This document shows, one piece after another, positions 8,908 to 17,882 of a DNA stretch of 32,315 nucleotides (position 1 is its first letter; each line of letters starts with the position of its first letter). Made by a program: the position numbers and the translations under genes. The stretch comes from Patescibacteria group bacterium (GTDB taxonomy: Bacteria > Patescibacteriota > Microgenomatia > UBA8517), in assembly GCA_035549555.1 (NCBI GenBank), contig DASZQR010000003.1, positions 1 to 32,315 of the forward strand, given 5' to 3'. Under the pieces are notes generated by a model. The model had not been told where the DNA came from, made no database searches, and saw nothing but the letters and a program-made list of their open reading frames with translations.

Positions 8908-10676
8908 AAAATCACTCGTTGCACTTCTTCCAGACTCGTGATACCACTTAATAATTGTCGCAACGCTGCCGCACGTAAATTAATCATGTTTTCATGCTTA
9001 GCTTCTGCCGCTATCTCAGAGGAAGTACCCTGATGCATAATGATATTGGCTATTGCTGAAGTCATATTTAAAATTTCAAAAATTCCGATACGGCCATTAT
9101 AACCCTTGATGCAATATTCACAGCCTACGGCTTCATATAATTTTAATGGTGGATTCGGGACGATAGAAGTTTGGGTGGAAGATATTTGCACACATTCATC
9201 TACTGCAATGCTGCCTTTCTGCAAAGAGGTCAATTGTAAAATGTCTTGTTTTTCAAAACCAGCCGCCAATAATATTTCCATGGAAGTATCTTTTTCACGT
9301 CGGCAATGCACACACAGTTTGCGTACTAATCGCTGCGCAATAATCATGTGAATAGAATGCACAATATTAAACGCTGAAATGCCCATCATCAGCAAACGGC
9401 TAATCGTCTCGGGAGCACTGTTAGCATGTAAAGTCGATAGCACAAAATGTCCGGTCTGCGCGGCTTTCATCGCGATATCTGCTGTCTCACGATCGCGTAT
9501 TTCTCCCACCATCAAAATGTCGGGGTCTTGACGCAGAAACGCACGCAATACTTTAGAAAAAGTTAAATCCGCTTTGACATTAATATTCACCTGATTAACG
9601 CCAGGTAACTGCACCTCAACTGGCTCTTCTACCGTAGAAATATTTTTATCAAGGGTATTTAGCAAACTTAGCGCTGTATATAAAGTGACAGTTTTCCCAC
9701 TCCCAGTAGGCCCAGTGACCAATAGCATTCCTTGCGGTTTATGTATCGCCTGCACAAATAAATTTTTCTGCACCGCTTCCATACCTAAATCATCTACATT
9801 CAAGATGATTTTGCCACCATCGAGAATCCGCACGACTGTTTTTTCACCAAATAAAGTGGGACAGGTGCTGATGCGACAATCCCTGACTTCCTGCGCATTT
9901 ATTTCAATACTAAAACGTCCATCCTGCGGCAAACGACGCTCAGCAATATCTAGCCGCGCTAAAATTTTCAAACGCGCCGTCATCCGCACCGCTAAATCTG
10001 GAGACAATTGCGTGACCTTGTGCAAAATACCATCAATACGCTGGCGTATCCGGTAAGAAGTTTTATATGGTTCCAGATGAATATCGGACACGCCCTTTTT
10101 TACCGCATCCAACAAAATTTCCTGTACCATTTGCATAATCCGCTCATCATTATCCGCCAGCCCTGAATTAACCGGTTGAAAATGACTCAACGCCTGATAT
10201 TGCCGCTCACTCAAACAAGCCTCAATTAAGCGCGCTAATTTATCCCACTCCACCACCAACGGCACCACATTCATATCCGTATGAAACTTAATCTCTCCCA
10301 ACACCTCCAACTGCCCCGGCTCCGCAATCGCCACATACAGCTCCCCAGCCTCAACATACAACGGCAAAACCCGCTGCAAGCGTATAAACTCCTCATCCAC
10401 CACTCCCGTCACTACCGCATCCACCGTCAACCGATTCAAATCAAAACGCTGCAACCCCAAATACTCCGCCAATTGCTCCGCCATCACTCCACAATCTACC
10501 TGCCGATGCTGCGCCAAATAAGCCACCAACGACAACTTAGCCCCCTGCGCCGCCAAAACTGCCTGCATAGCCTCCCCCTGCCCTAAAATCCCAGCCCGCA
10601 CCAAGCATAAAGCCAGCGGATCTAGCAGGAGTTTTCCCTGCATCCCTAGAACCTGTTTACTTTGAAAGGAAATCAT
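8904..10676 (-). CDS. pilB: Type IV pilus extension ATPase
   Basis: Hexameric cytoplasmic ATPase that powers pilus extension. The 590-residue protein has an N-terminal MshEN-type domain (residues ~20-165), Walker A GPTGSGKT, the Asp box around EIRDRETAD, Walker B-type DPDILMVGEIRD, the His box TGHFVLSTLHAN, and the tetracysteine zinc site CVHC...CEYC. The spacer between the two cysteine pairs is long and polar (about 60 residues). A GGGGGT Shine-Dalgarno-like stretch lies just upstream, and immediately before that a 14-bp palindrome CCGTTATTTAACGG (10689-10702), a possible operator or small hairpin. First gene of the pilBCD operon. Confidence 0.94.
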   Translation of the reverse strand: MISFQSKQVLGMQGKLLLDPLALCLVRAGILGQGEAMQAVLAAQGAKLSLVAYLAQHRQVDCGVMAEQLAEYLGLQRFDLNRLTVDAVVTGVVDEEFIRLQRVLPLYVEAGELYVAIAEPGQLEVLGEIKFHTDMNVVPLVVEWDKLARLIEACLSERQYQALSHFQPVNSGLADNDERIMQMVQEILLDAVKKGVSDIHLEPYKTSYRIRQRIDGILHKVTQLSPDLAVRMTARLKILARLDIAERRLPQDGRFSIEINAQEVRDCRISTCPTLFGEKTVVRILDGGKIILNVDDLGMEAVQKNLFVQAIHKPQGMLLVTGPTGSGKTVTLYTALSLLNTLDKNISTVEEPVEVQLPGVNQVNINVKADLTFSKVLRAFLRQDPDILMVGEIRDRETADIAMKAAQTGHFVLSTLHANSAPETISRLLMMGISAFNIVHSIHMIIAQRLVRKLCVHCRREKDTSMEILLAAGFEKQDILQLTSLQKGSIAVDECVQISSTQTSIVPNPPLKLYEAVGCEYCIKGYNGRIGIFEILNMTSAIANIIMHQGTSSEIAAEAKHENMINLRAAALRQLLSGITSLEEVQRVIL

Positions 10677-10730
10677 CGCACCCCCATTCCGTTATTTAAC
10701 GGGGAGATTTATAGGTGAGTCATAGGTTGA

Positions 10731-10759
10731 TTGCAATACCGTAAAAGCTTCCTTATACT
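10731..10759 (+). promoter_or_regulatory. Likely sigma-70 promoter of the tRNA gene
   Basis: TTGCAA (10731-10736) and TATACT (10754-10759) are separated by exactly 17 bp, a good match to a housekeeping promoter reading into tRNA-Thr about 90 bp downstream. Confidence 0.5.
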
Positions 10760-10853
10760 TTTGGGTCTTCTTGGGGTTTAGCGGTTGAAAGCTTGGATTT
10801 ATATGTAGGGAATGAGCTACCGCCCAGTCCTGGAAGCCTTAGTTGGAATATGT

Positions 10854-10929
<76 letters not shown>

Positions 10930-11048
10930 TATAATCAATGAGTTATCAGATCATCAAGGGCAACGACAGAAAATGTGTCGAATATGTGTCGAAGAATTAT
11001 ATATGGCCAACCCAGATGTGAGCCTTACATTTACGCAAATGGCTTGTC

Positions 11049-11552
11049 ATGATAAAACTATTAAAAAAATTCTTTACTGAAAAAGAGCGGGAAAAAGAGC
11101 TGGTCAACCATACTTGGCTGCACTGGCTGGGCACACAGCCTTGGGAGGAAATCCGAAGCAAAATAAAGCATTTGTTGGAAATGCAAGCACCTAGCAGTAA
11201 AATTATACTCCTTGAATTCCCTGAAAAAGCTCAAAACATTTTCCTTATCAGGAAATCCCTTTCAAAAGCTTCGAGCAAACGTCTTGTTCAAGCAGCAGGC
11301 ATTTTGGTTCCTTTTATCGCTCATGCTGAGGAACCTAATACGCCTCCCGAAAAGGTAGTTGGTATATTTAGTTGGGTTGCCGGTGGTTTAGACAGTGCGG
11401 ATAAGAGCAAGCGTGTCGATGAAGTTTTTCTGGATTTAGGAGAAGACATGGAAATGGCTGAACCCCACCTTAAGTTACGACTTCTTAAAATTGGTACTGT
11501 TGATAATTTAGCAAATACCCAAATAGTAATGGCTGCTATTGAGTGTCAATAG
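11049..11552 (+). CDS. Uncharacterised 167-residue protein
   Basis: Not recognised. The product is soluble-looking: a basic N-terminus (MIKLLKKFFTEKEREKE), a Trp-rich segment (HTWLHWLGTQPWEEI), a short hydrophobic stretch (QAAGILVPFIAHAEE) that is too short and polar-flanked for a confident membrane helix, and an acidic C-terminal half. No Shine-Dalgarno is obvious, so the start is uncertain. It is the first gene after tRNA-Thr and stands alone on the plus strand. Confidence 0.5.
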   Translation: MIKLLKKFFTEKEREKELVNHTWLHWLGTQPWEEIRSKIKHLLEMQAPSSKIILLEFPEKAQNIFLIRKSLSKASSKRLVQAAGILVPFIAHAEEPNTPPEKVVGIFSWVAGGLDSADKSKRVDEVFLDLGEDMEMAEPHLKLRLLKIGTVDNLANTQIVMAAIECQ

Positions 11553-11627
11553 CCGGTGATAGGAGAGTCTTTACACGAAATGATGAGAAAATGGAGTGGG
11601 CTCGCATAACGAAGGGTAAACTTTTAA

Positions 11628-11657
11628 TTGATAATTCTCAATGTTTGGAATTATCAA
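11628..11657. terminator. Perfect inverted repeat, possible terminator
   Basis: TTGATAATTC (11628-11637) and GAATTATCAA (11648-11657) form a 10-bp perfect stem followed by CTTTT on the plus strand, 75 bp after the end of the 167-residue gene. It could equally be a regulator site. The remainder of the 11553-11776 gap shows no gene. Confidence 0.4.
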
Positions 11658-11741
11658 CTTTTGGGGTGAACTTTTTATTTAGTTCGTAGGTAAAACTTGT
11701 CACCATAGGAATTTCAAGATAATTTATCTCCCGATAGCCAC

Positions 11742-11764
11742 AAAAAGATAAACTATCAGTATCT
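11742..11764 (-). terminator. Weak terminator after csrA-like gene
   Basis: On the minus strand, AGATA and TATCT form a short stem followed by four further T residues, just downstream of the csrA-like stop codon. The stem is only 5 bp, so confidence is low. Confidence 0.3.
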
Positions 11765-11776
11765 AGAATAGTATAG

Positions 11777-11959
11777 CTACTTTGATTTTTTTAACTTCAA
11801 TAACTCAGCAGGCTTATAAATCTTTTTGCGATAAACCGAAATATCTCGTGGGGCATTAATTCCCATTTTGACATAGTTTTCTGCAACCTCTAACACTTTA
11901 ACTTCAATATCATCGGCAACACTAATTACTTCATTTACTTTTTTTGTTATAATTATCAT
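11777..11959 (-). CDS. CsrA/RsmA-family RNA-binding regulator
   Basis: A 60-residue protein aligning end to end with CsrA, the dimeric post-transcriptional regulator that binds GGA motifs in mRNA leaders. MIIITKKVNEV matches the canonical MLILTRRVGE start, and GINAPRDISVYRKKIY matches the conserved GVNAPKEVSVHREEIY segment, keeping the RNA-contacting strand. The open frame starts at 11965, but GAGAGA is properly spaced only for the ATG at 11959. It differs enough from housekeeping CsrA (Val-Asn in place of Val-Gly, KKSK tail) to be an accessory paralogue, as is common in Legionella mobile regions. Possible targets include the GGA-rich ribosome binding sites of the nearby peptide operon; this is inference. 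Confidence 0.88.
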   Translation of the reverse strand: MIIITKKVNEVISVADDIEVKVLEVAENYVKMGINAPRDISVYRKKIYKPAELLKLKKSK

Positions 11960-12136
11960 GAGCATTCTCTCAAAAAAGAATACTGTATTATCAAATACAA
12001 GTTATTAATTTTTATTCAAGGTTCTTAGTTTATCTTTTATGCATGCATTTTCTTATGGTAAATGCCGCATCTTCAATTTCTTTTACGAAGGAACTTAATT
12101 TCCAATTTATACCAGATAATATTATTAAGCAGCTTT

Positions 12137-12421
12137 CTATGCGACTTCATCAACATTCACTGCAATCTCACAAGCGTTATTAAAAGCAGACCTAGCTAAC
12201 TTTCGATTACTAAATCGCCTAAGCATCAACTCAATAGAATCAATTTCAATTTGCTGAGGAAATTTATTACCGATCATTTCTAGTATTTGTATAGCCAAAC
12301 AAACTCTGTATATTGTTTTACTCATTTTTTGAGGCTTTGGATTGCGTTCAAGCAAATGCAAAAAAAGTTGCATCAAGACATCATCTTTCAAGAAATATGA
12401 ATTAAATTGGATACCAATCAT
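12137..12421 (-). CDS. Uncharacterised 94-residue protein
   Basis: Not recognised. It looks all-helical and basic (around RRFSNRKLARSAFNNACEIAV), with no signal peptide or membrane helix. AAGGA with a spacing of about 8 bases precedes the ATG. It begins 29 bp after the PEP-mutase-superfamily gene on the same strand, so it is probably the last gene of the peptide-modification operon. An accessory, immunity or regulatory role cannot be told apart. The 171-bp gap between it and the csrA-like gene shows no gene. Confidence 0.55.
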   Translation of the reverse strand: MIGIQFNSYFLKDDVLMQLFLHLLERNPKPQKMSKTIYRVCLAIQILEMIGNKFPQQIEIDSIELMLRRFSNRKLARSAFNNACEIAVNVDEVA

Positions 12422-12450
12422 GCTTTGTTCCTTAATTCCTCCCAGGAAAA

Positions 12451-13290
12451 TTATGTATTGTTAAAAAGTTCATTCAGCCACTGATAAGATGGAGTGTCTT
12501 CAAAAATAGAAAAATCGCCTTGATCAATCAATTGATGCGCCATATTTTGAATAAAGGCTGCTGTTGCCCTGCAAGGTGTCGAACCAACACTAATCCTAGA
12601 GACGCCTGCTGTCGCTAGATCAGCAGCGGATTTAACCCAAGCACCACCTAAAATATTTACTGGCAAGCTTACGGCTCGCACCAAGCGCGAAATTTCAAAT
12701 AAATTAGTCAACCCAGGTATAAACAGACCATCTGCGCCACAATTTTGATAGGCGAGCAAACGGCGTAAGGCTGTTTCAGAGGATATTTTTTCTGGCAAAG
12801 GATTTAACCAATAAACATCGGTTCGTGCATTAATAAAAAGTGGGTAATTACAATTCTCACAAGTCGATTTAATTGCAGAAATTTTTTTACATTGCTCAGA
12901 CATATCTTCTAGTTTAATAGAAGGATCAAAAATAGTGTCTTCAATGTTAATTCCTGCTCCGCCCATATCTATCACTTTTTTTACTGTATCGCAGATACTG
13001 AGTAAATCAAAACCGTAGCCAGCTTCTATATCAACAGTTACTGGCACATCGACAGCATTTACAATTTGTTCTGTAATGGATAAGAACATTTCTTTCGGTA
13101 CTTTTTGTCCGTCAGACAACCCTAACGATGCAGCAATCCCTGCACTAGTGGTGCCAATAGCTTTTGCACCTGCTTGAGCAAATAGCTTCGCACTCAAGAC
13201 ATCCCACGCATTTGGTAGAATTAAAGGATTTTTCCCATAATGCAATTGAGTAAATATTTCAGCTTTATTTAACTGCTTTAAGTTAGTCAT
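12451..13290 (-). CDS. Isocitrate lyase / PEP mutase superfamily enzyme
   Basis: TIM-barrel enzyme of 279 residues. Family features are the N-terminal LILPNAWDVLSAKLF, IGTTSAGIAASLG (46-58), the metal-binding region VTVDIEAGYG (84-93), GAGINIEDT (111-119) and LFINARTDVY. The superfamily makes or breaks C-C or P-C bonds next to carboxylates (methylisocitrate lyase, oxaloacetate hydrolase, PEP mutase). The EDKxxxxxS lid motif of true PEP mutase is absent (EDTIFDPS instead), as is the KKCGH motif of isocitrate lyase, so the substrate is unknown. The start is four bases past the HDO-cupin stop, implying translational coupling. Its presence in the operon suggests it supplies or trims a small acid used in tailoring. 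Confidence 0.85.
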   Translation of the reverse strand: MTNLKQLNKAEIFTQLHYGKNPLILPNAWDVLSAKLFAQAGAKAIGTTSAGIAASLGLSDGQKVPKEMFLSITEQIVNAVDVPVTVDIEAGYGFDLLSICDTVKKVIDMGGAGINIEDTIFDPSIKLEDMSEQCKKISAIKSTCENCNYPLFINARTDVYWLNPLPEKISSETALRRLLAYQNCGADGLFIPGLTNLFEISRLVRAVSLPVNILGGAWVKSAADLATAGVSRISVGSTPCRATAAFIQNMAHQLIDQGDFSIFEDTPSYQWLNELFNNT

Positions 13291-13293
13291 GTA

Positions 13294-14517
13294 TCATTTC
13301 TCAAGTATATTGCGATATACTATGTCTGTGTTCTCAGGAAAGTTTTTTGTAAACCCATAATCAGTAACAGCAAAATATCGCAGATTTACGCTTCCAGTAT
13401 TTAATGTCTGATGAGTAATCCAGCGGGGAATAAAAACAATATCACCGGGTTTCACATGAACAGTATTTTCACCAATAATGACATTGCCACAACCTTCTAA
13501 AATAAGAAATAAGGTTTCATGCGCATGGTTATGCTGCTCATTAGTATGCCCGGATGGAATTTCTACCAATCTGGGGTCTAGGACATAGGACGGGAAGGGA
13601 ATTCTCTCTACAAAGAAATTAATTTTCCCTTCCTTTTGTTGATTTTTGTATAATAAATTTCCAGAAAAGGAGGTTGTACTGCGTAAATTTTCAAAATCAA
13701 AATTATTATGAATACCCGCAGGTTGTTGCGTAACACTTTTGGATAGTTCATCTAAATTTTTTTTATAAGAAATATGCTTATAAATATTTTCAAAAAAGAC
13801 ATCACGCAAATCCAAAGCTCGAATAATCGCGGCTTTGCAAAGATGTAACCAATTAGCCTCGTCTTTATAAGATAATAAGATATCTTCCAATGTTTTTGCG
13901 TGATCATCATCACATTGAATATGTAAATCAAAAAAATGCAGTGACTTATTTTGCAACCCAATAGCACGAAGTCCCTGCCTGAAAATCTGATAAAGCTTAG
14001 GAACGATACTCTCCGTTCCCAGGGAAAGAGCTGCAGCAGCTTCAAGGGAGCTGTAGTTAAGACACATATCTAAATATTGTTGAAAAAAATCCTGCGTAAA
14101 TGGTTCAAATACGATATTTTCTAATGGATTTAGATATAAATGATCAACTAAAAAACGTCGAAAAATTTCCGCATGCCTTTTTTCTATATCTGATCCTCCA
14201 CCTTCTTCCCATAAATTTTCCGAGAGTTTTGATCTGTAAATGTCGCTTTCGCAATTCACCATAAATGCAGCTAAAAGTCGTGTAAAATTCTTACTGTACA
14301 AATAATACTGTGAAAAAATAAAACGAAAATCTTCAAATGTAAGTAGGCCTGACACACAAGCTTTTAATAAAGGATTTTCCCATATTTTATGACAATCTCT
14401 TATTTTATAAAGATCGAAAATACCATTGCCATTTTCATGATCCGTAATAAATTCAGCATGGACTAATTGATGTGTTTTGTGCAGGTGTGAAGGTAGATGC
14501 TGTAGCATGTTATTCAT
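13294..14517 (-). CDS. Heme-oxygenase-like diiron oxidase (HDO) fused to a cupin
   Basis: Residues ~30-250 form a heme-oxygenase-like helical domain with a complete diiron ligand set: E105, H115, E169, then H199-x3-D203-x2-H206. The spacing matches HDO oxygenases of the SznF/CADD kind. Residues ~310-385 are a cupin barrel with HNHAHE at 329-334 and a later His369. HDO enzymes use O2 for N-oxygenation, C-C cleavage or amino-acid fragmentation. The cupin may bind metal or act as a second catalytic domain. The sequence looks closer to HDO than to TenA or PqqC because the metal residues are intact. A second ATG at 14508 is better spaced from AAAAGG and may be the true start. Sandwiched between the MFS and PEP-mutase-like genes, it is inferred to be a tailoring enzyme. 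Confidence 0.85.
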   Translation of the reverse strand: MNNMLQHLPSHLHKTHQLVHAEFITDHENGNGIFDLYKIRDCHKIWENPLLKACVSGLLTFEDFRFIFSQYYLYSKNFTRLLAAFMVNCESDIYRSKLSENLWEEGGGSDIEKRHAEIFRRFLVDHLYLNPLENIVFEPFTQDFFQQYLDMCLNYSSLEAAAALSLGTESIVPKLYQIFRQGLRAIGLQNKSLHFFDLHIQCDDDHAKTLEDILLSYKDEANWLHLCKAAIIRALDLRDVFFENIYKHISYKKNLDELSKSVTQQPAGIHNNFDFENLRSTTSFSGNLLYKNQQKEGKINFFVERIPFPSYVLDPRLVEIPSGHTNEQHNHAHETLFLILEGCGNVIIGENTVHVKPGDIVFIPRWITHQTLNTGSVNLRYFAVTDYGFTKNFPENTDIVYRNILEK

Positions 14518-14593
14518 CCTTTTAATAAAGAGATATTCAATGAGGTTATAATTAATTCCACTGTACTAGTTAGTCACTCAGAAAATATTTGGG

Positions 14594-15835
14594 TTAATAA
14601 GATTCAACTTTATTGATATCAACATTTTTTACTGAGGGTCGTCCTAAAGGTGAGAACCATCCTACGCATGCATTTATAATCATAATTACGCCACTGATTA
14701 AGATTAAATAATTAATATGAGAAGTAATTTGTAATATCCACCCTCCTAAAATGGAGGCTACAGGAATAGCTGAATACGAAATGAGACGTGTGATAGCTAT
14801 TGATCGACCTAAATAATTACTGGGAACAACTTGTTGTCTCAAGGTAAAGTAAGTGACAATCGTAATAGAACCAAAGGCAGAGGCAATACCCCAAGATAGT
14901 GCGATATAGTATTCATTGGCGGCGCCTAATAAAGTTAGCACCATCAAACCCTCAAGCAAACAACAGATGACGATTAATCGTCCTGCGTTATAATATTTAC
15001 CAACCATAGGAGCTATTAATGCTCCTGTCACGGCACCTACTCCTGAGAGCGCTAAAGTAAGACCAATTTGATTGGGATTTAAATGAAAAAAATTAGCTAA
15101 AAAAAATATAAAATTGGCATAAAAAAGCTGTAAACCAAAATTAGCAAATACAAATAATAAACAACCATATTTTATAGTGGGATTATGATTCCATACATAA
15201 TTAAAACCTTCTGTTAAATCCTTAAAAATAGTTTTAAAGGTGATATACTTTCCCTCGCTCTCATCATAAATATCATTCAATATTTTAATGAAAAATACTA
15301 ACGTGCTTGAAAGTATAAATGATGCAGCATTTAAAAATATCGCATTCAAGCTACCCAAAATAGCAATCGTAAGCCCTCCCGCTAATGGCCCAATTAACAG
15401 TAATAAATTATCTACTACACTCATTAGGGAATTGGCCTTTGCTAATTCTCCTTTAGGGACCAGCTGAGGTATGATGCTCTGAAAAGCAGGATGAGCTAAG
15501 GAAGTAAATGCAGAAATTAAAAAAATTAGAAAGCAAAATATATAAAGGTTATGTGTAAAAAAAGCTAAAATCCCTAATAACAGTGTACACACAAAAGCAC
15601 AGAAATCTGCATATATAAGAATTTTACGACGTTCCCAGCGATCTGCGATGACTCCGCCAAAAGGAGTCACTAAAACAAAAGGTAAAAAGGTCATAGCATA
15701 AGCAATAGCCATATCTAAAGCTGACCCAGTCATTTTATAAATTAGTAAAGGCAGGGCTAAACGAAATAGCCAATCTCCAACAGAAGATATTAAAAAAGCG
15801 GAAAAAAGTAACCTAAAATTTTTATTGATCATCAT
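14594..15835 (-). CDS. MFS exporter of the peptide operon
   Basis: A 413-residue major facilitator protein with about 12 hydrophobic helices. The loop 2-3 signature reads GGVIADRWERRKILI, and the second half carries GALIAPMVGKYYNAGRLI. It resembles the MFS_3 (enterobactin exporter/DHA3) type. The start codon lies two bases past the M3 peptidase stop, with TAGGAG overlapping the peptidase end. In microcin C operons an MFS protein (MccC) exports and protects against the product; that role is inferred here. Confidence 0.9.
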   Translation of the reverse strand: MMINKNFRLLFSAFLISSVGDWLFRLALPLLIYKMTGSALDMAIAYAMTFLPFVLVTPFGGVIADRWERRKILIYADFCAFVCTLLLGILAFFTHNLYIFCFLIFLISAFTSLAHPAFQSIIPQLVPKGELAKANSLMSVVDNLLLLIGPLAGGLTIAILGSLNAIFLNAASFILSSTLVFFIKILNDIYDESEGKYITFKTIFKDLTEGFNYVWNHNPTIKYGCLLFVFANFGLQLFYANFIFFLANFFHLNPNQIGLTLALSGVGAVTGALIAPMVGKYYNAGRLIVICCLLEGLMVLTLLGAANEYYIALSWGIASAFGSITIVTYFTLRQQVVPSNYLGRSIAITRLISYSAIPVASILGGWILQITSHINYLILISGVIMIINACVGWFSPLGRPSVKNVDINKVESY

Positions 15836-15837
15836 TT

Positions 15838-17880
15838 TTATCTCCTAATTCCTCTGTAATGCAACAAGGCATCCTCAGAAGGGTTACGACCATGGAACTT
15901 TTTAAATTGTTCAATAGGATCACACGAGCCTCCAGACTGTAAAAATAATGACATAAAGGAATGCCCCACTTCTTTACTAAAAAGTCCATGATTTTTAAAT
16001 TTAGAAAAAATATCGCTAGCAATCATTTCTGCCCATAAATAGCTATAGTATTTTGCAGCATACCCATAAGAAAAAATTAAACTGAAACTATGCAGGAAAC
16101 GATCATCCATGCAACTGGGAAGAAATGAAAAAATTTCTTCTGCATCATTCAATACATTATTAATATAACCAGGAATATTTTGTGAATATTCTGAATGCAA
16201 ACGTATGTCTATTAAGGCTAATCGAATGCGTTGAACCAATTTGATGGCCGCATTAAAATTTTTTGACGCGTTTAAATTAGAAATTATGTGAGCAGGGAGG
16301 GGTTCTGCTGTTTTGTAGTTGCTAGATATCTGCCTAATGACTCGTTCCTCCCAAATCCAGTTTTCCATAAATAAACTAGGTATTTCAAGTGCATCGGTCG
16401 GAACTCCATTGATGCCTGAAACTCCAGAATATTCTACATCAGTTAATAAATGATGCAGTGTGTGGCCGAATTCATGAAATAAATACCGTACATCTTCATG
16501 ACTAAGCAGCGGGGGCTTATGTCCTTCGGCCGGATGAAAATTACACATAAGCAACACTACGGGTATTTGCCAACTTCCATCCTCTGCACGACAACGTGTG
16601 CGGTATTGCTCTATCCATGATGTATCACGCTTGTTTGGCCTTGAATATAGATCAAGGTAGAAGTATCCATGTAAATTTTTATTCTTACCATATATCCGAA
16701 ATAGCCGAACATCAGGATACCAAACATCCGGGTTAGGAATCTCTTCAATACAAATGTCAAACAATTGATAGGAAAGATTGAATAAACCTGTTAAAACTTT
16801 ATCAACAGGAAAGTAACACTTTAATAACTCTTCATTGTAGGAATATAATTTTTTCTTTAGCTTTTCTGTGTAGTATTCTATATCCCAAGGTTCTATCTTC
16901 ATGATTCCATCTTGTTCTTTGGCAAAAAACTCTAGTCTAGATATTTCTTCTTTTGCTGCTGGAATGGATTTATTGGCAAGATCTAATAAAAATTTTTCTA
17001 CCTCATTTGGTTGCTTGAGCATATTCATTGCAAGAGAACGTTGTGCAAAATTATCAAAACCCAAAATTTGAGCCATTTGTGACCGTATTAGAAGAATTTG
17101 ATCTATGATTGCACCGTTATCAAATTTATTACCTTTCACGTCGTGCTCTGAGGCACGTGTGATATATGCCTTATAAAGATTTTCTCGTAATTGACGCGAT
17201 TGAGCACACTGCAGTACTGTAAGGTAAGATGACTCTTCAAGCCCCAAAAGATAGCCTTGTTCTTTTTGAATATTAGCTTTATGTGCTGCCGCCTGGATGA
17301 ATTCTGCTGGCAAACCCTCCAACTCGAAACTTTCAGCTACCATCAGATATCCATTGGCAGTAGCATTCTGCACATTTTGTTCAAATTGATTTTCTAACTC
17401 CAGCAGTTTTTGTTGTAATTCAATTAATATAGTTTTTTGGTTGTCAGGCAAATGAACTCCTGATAGATAAAAAACCTGCAAATAATTTTCTAAGACCTTA
17501 ATTTGTGTTTGATTAAGAATATTTTCTTCTTTATTATTCAGTATTGATTCCATCGCCTGATAAAGATCAAGATTTTGTCCCAACGCTACGGCATATTCCG
17601 ACAATTTAGATAAGCATCGCTGATAAGCATCCTGCAAATCTTTTGATGGGGATACTGAGATCATCTGTTGGATAGGTATCCATACTTCGCTCAAGCGCGT
17701 ATCCATTATCTCCAGCGGTCTCATTAGAGTTTCCCAAGTATGAACATCCCTCTCTGTAAGGGCTTTTTTGAGATCATTGCGATTTAATGATAATATCTCA
17801 TCCAATCTGCGCTCTAAATGTTCAGGCAAGAGTTCACTAAATTTTGGTAGTTCATGCTGCTTTAATAGAAGCTCCTCCAT
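15838..17880 (-). CDS. M3-family oligopeptidase (oligopeptidase A-like)
   Basis: A cytosolic zinc metallopeptidase of 680 residues, the same length as E. coli oligopeptidase A (PrlC). The zinc motif HEFGH is at 469-473, followed by GVSGINGVPTDALEIPSLFMENW, which carries the third zinc ligand and matches the OpdA signature. The frame is open further upstream, but the ATG at 17880 follows the ThiF stop by two bases. OpdA-type enzymes cut short peptides inside a closed channel. In an operon with a 19-residue peptide it is a good candidate for leader removal or peptide trimming. Alternatively it is a self-protection peptidase. The function in this pathway is inferred. Confidence 0.9.
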   Translation of the reverse strand: MEELLLKQHELPKFSELLPEHLERRLDEILSLNRNDLKKALTERDVHTWETLMRPLEIMDTRLSEVWIPIQQMISVSPSKDLQDAYQRCLSKLSEYAVALGQNLDLYQAMESILNNKEENILNQTQIKVLENYLQVFYLSGVHLPDNQKTILIELQQKLLELENQFEQNVQNATANGYLMVAESFELEGLPAEFIQAAAHKANIQKEQGYLLGLEESSYLTVLQCAQSRQLRENLYKAYITRASEHDVKGNKFDNGAIIDQILLIRSQMAQILGFDNFAQRSLAMNMLKQPNEVEKFLLDLANKSIPAAKEEISRLEFFAKEQDGIMKIEPWDIEYYTEKLKKKLYSYNEELLKCYFPVDKVLTGLFNLSYQLFDICIEEIPNPDVWYPDVRLFRIYGKNKNLHGYFYLDLYSRPNKRDTSWIEQYRTRCRAEDGSWQIPVVLLMCNFHPAEGHKPPLLSHEDVRYLFHEFGHTLHHLLTDVEYSGVSGINGVPTDALEIPSLFMENWIWEERVIRQISSNYKTAEPLPAHIISNLNASKNFNAAIKLVQRIRLALIDIRLHSEYSQNIPGYINNVLNDAEEIFSFLPSCMDDRFLHSFSLIFSYGYAAKYYSYLWAEMIASDIFSKFKNHGLFSKEVGHSFMSLFLQSGGSCDPIEQFKKFHGRNPSEDALLHYRGIRR

Positions 17881-17882
17881 GG

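Noticed and set aside
9685-10056. 123-residue plus-strand ORF inside pilB
   Set aside because: It is antisense to the conserved ATPase core, without ribosome binding site or homology.
11577-11607. Nine-codon ORF (MMRKWSGLA) after the 167-residue gene
   Set aside because: The Shine-Dalgarno is too far away and there is no partner gene or hairpin pattern like the other mini-genes.
12451-13290. Phosphonate biosynthesis by true PEP mutase
   Set aside because: The EDKxxxxxS signature is absent and no phosphonopyruvate decarboxylase is nearby.
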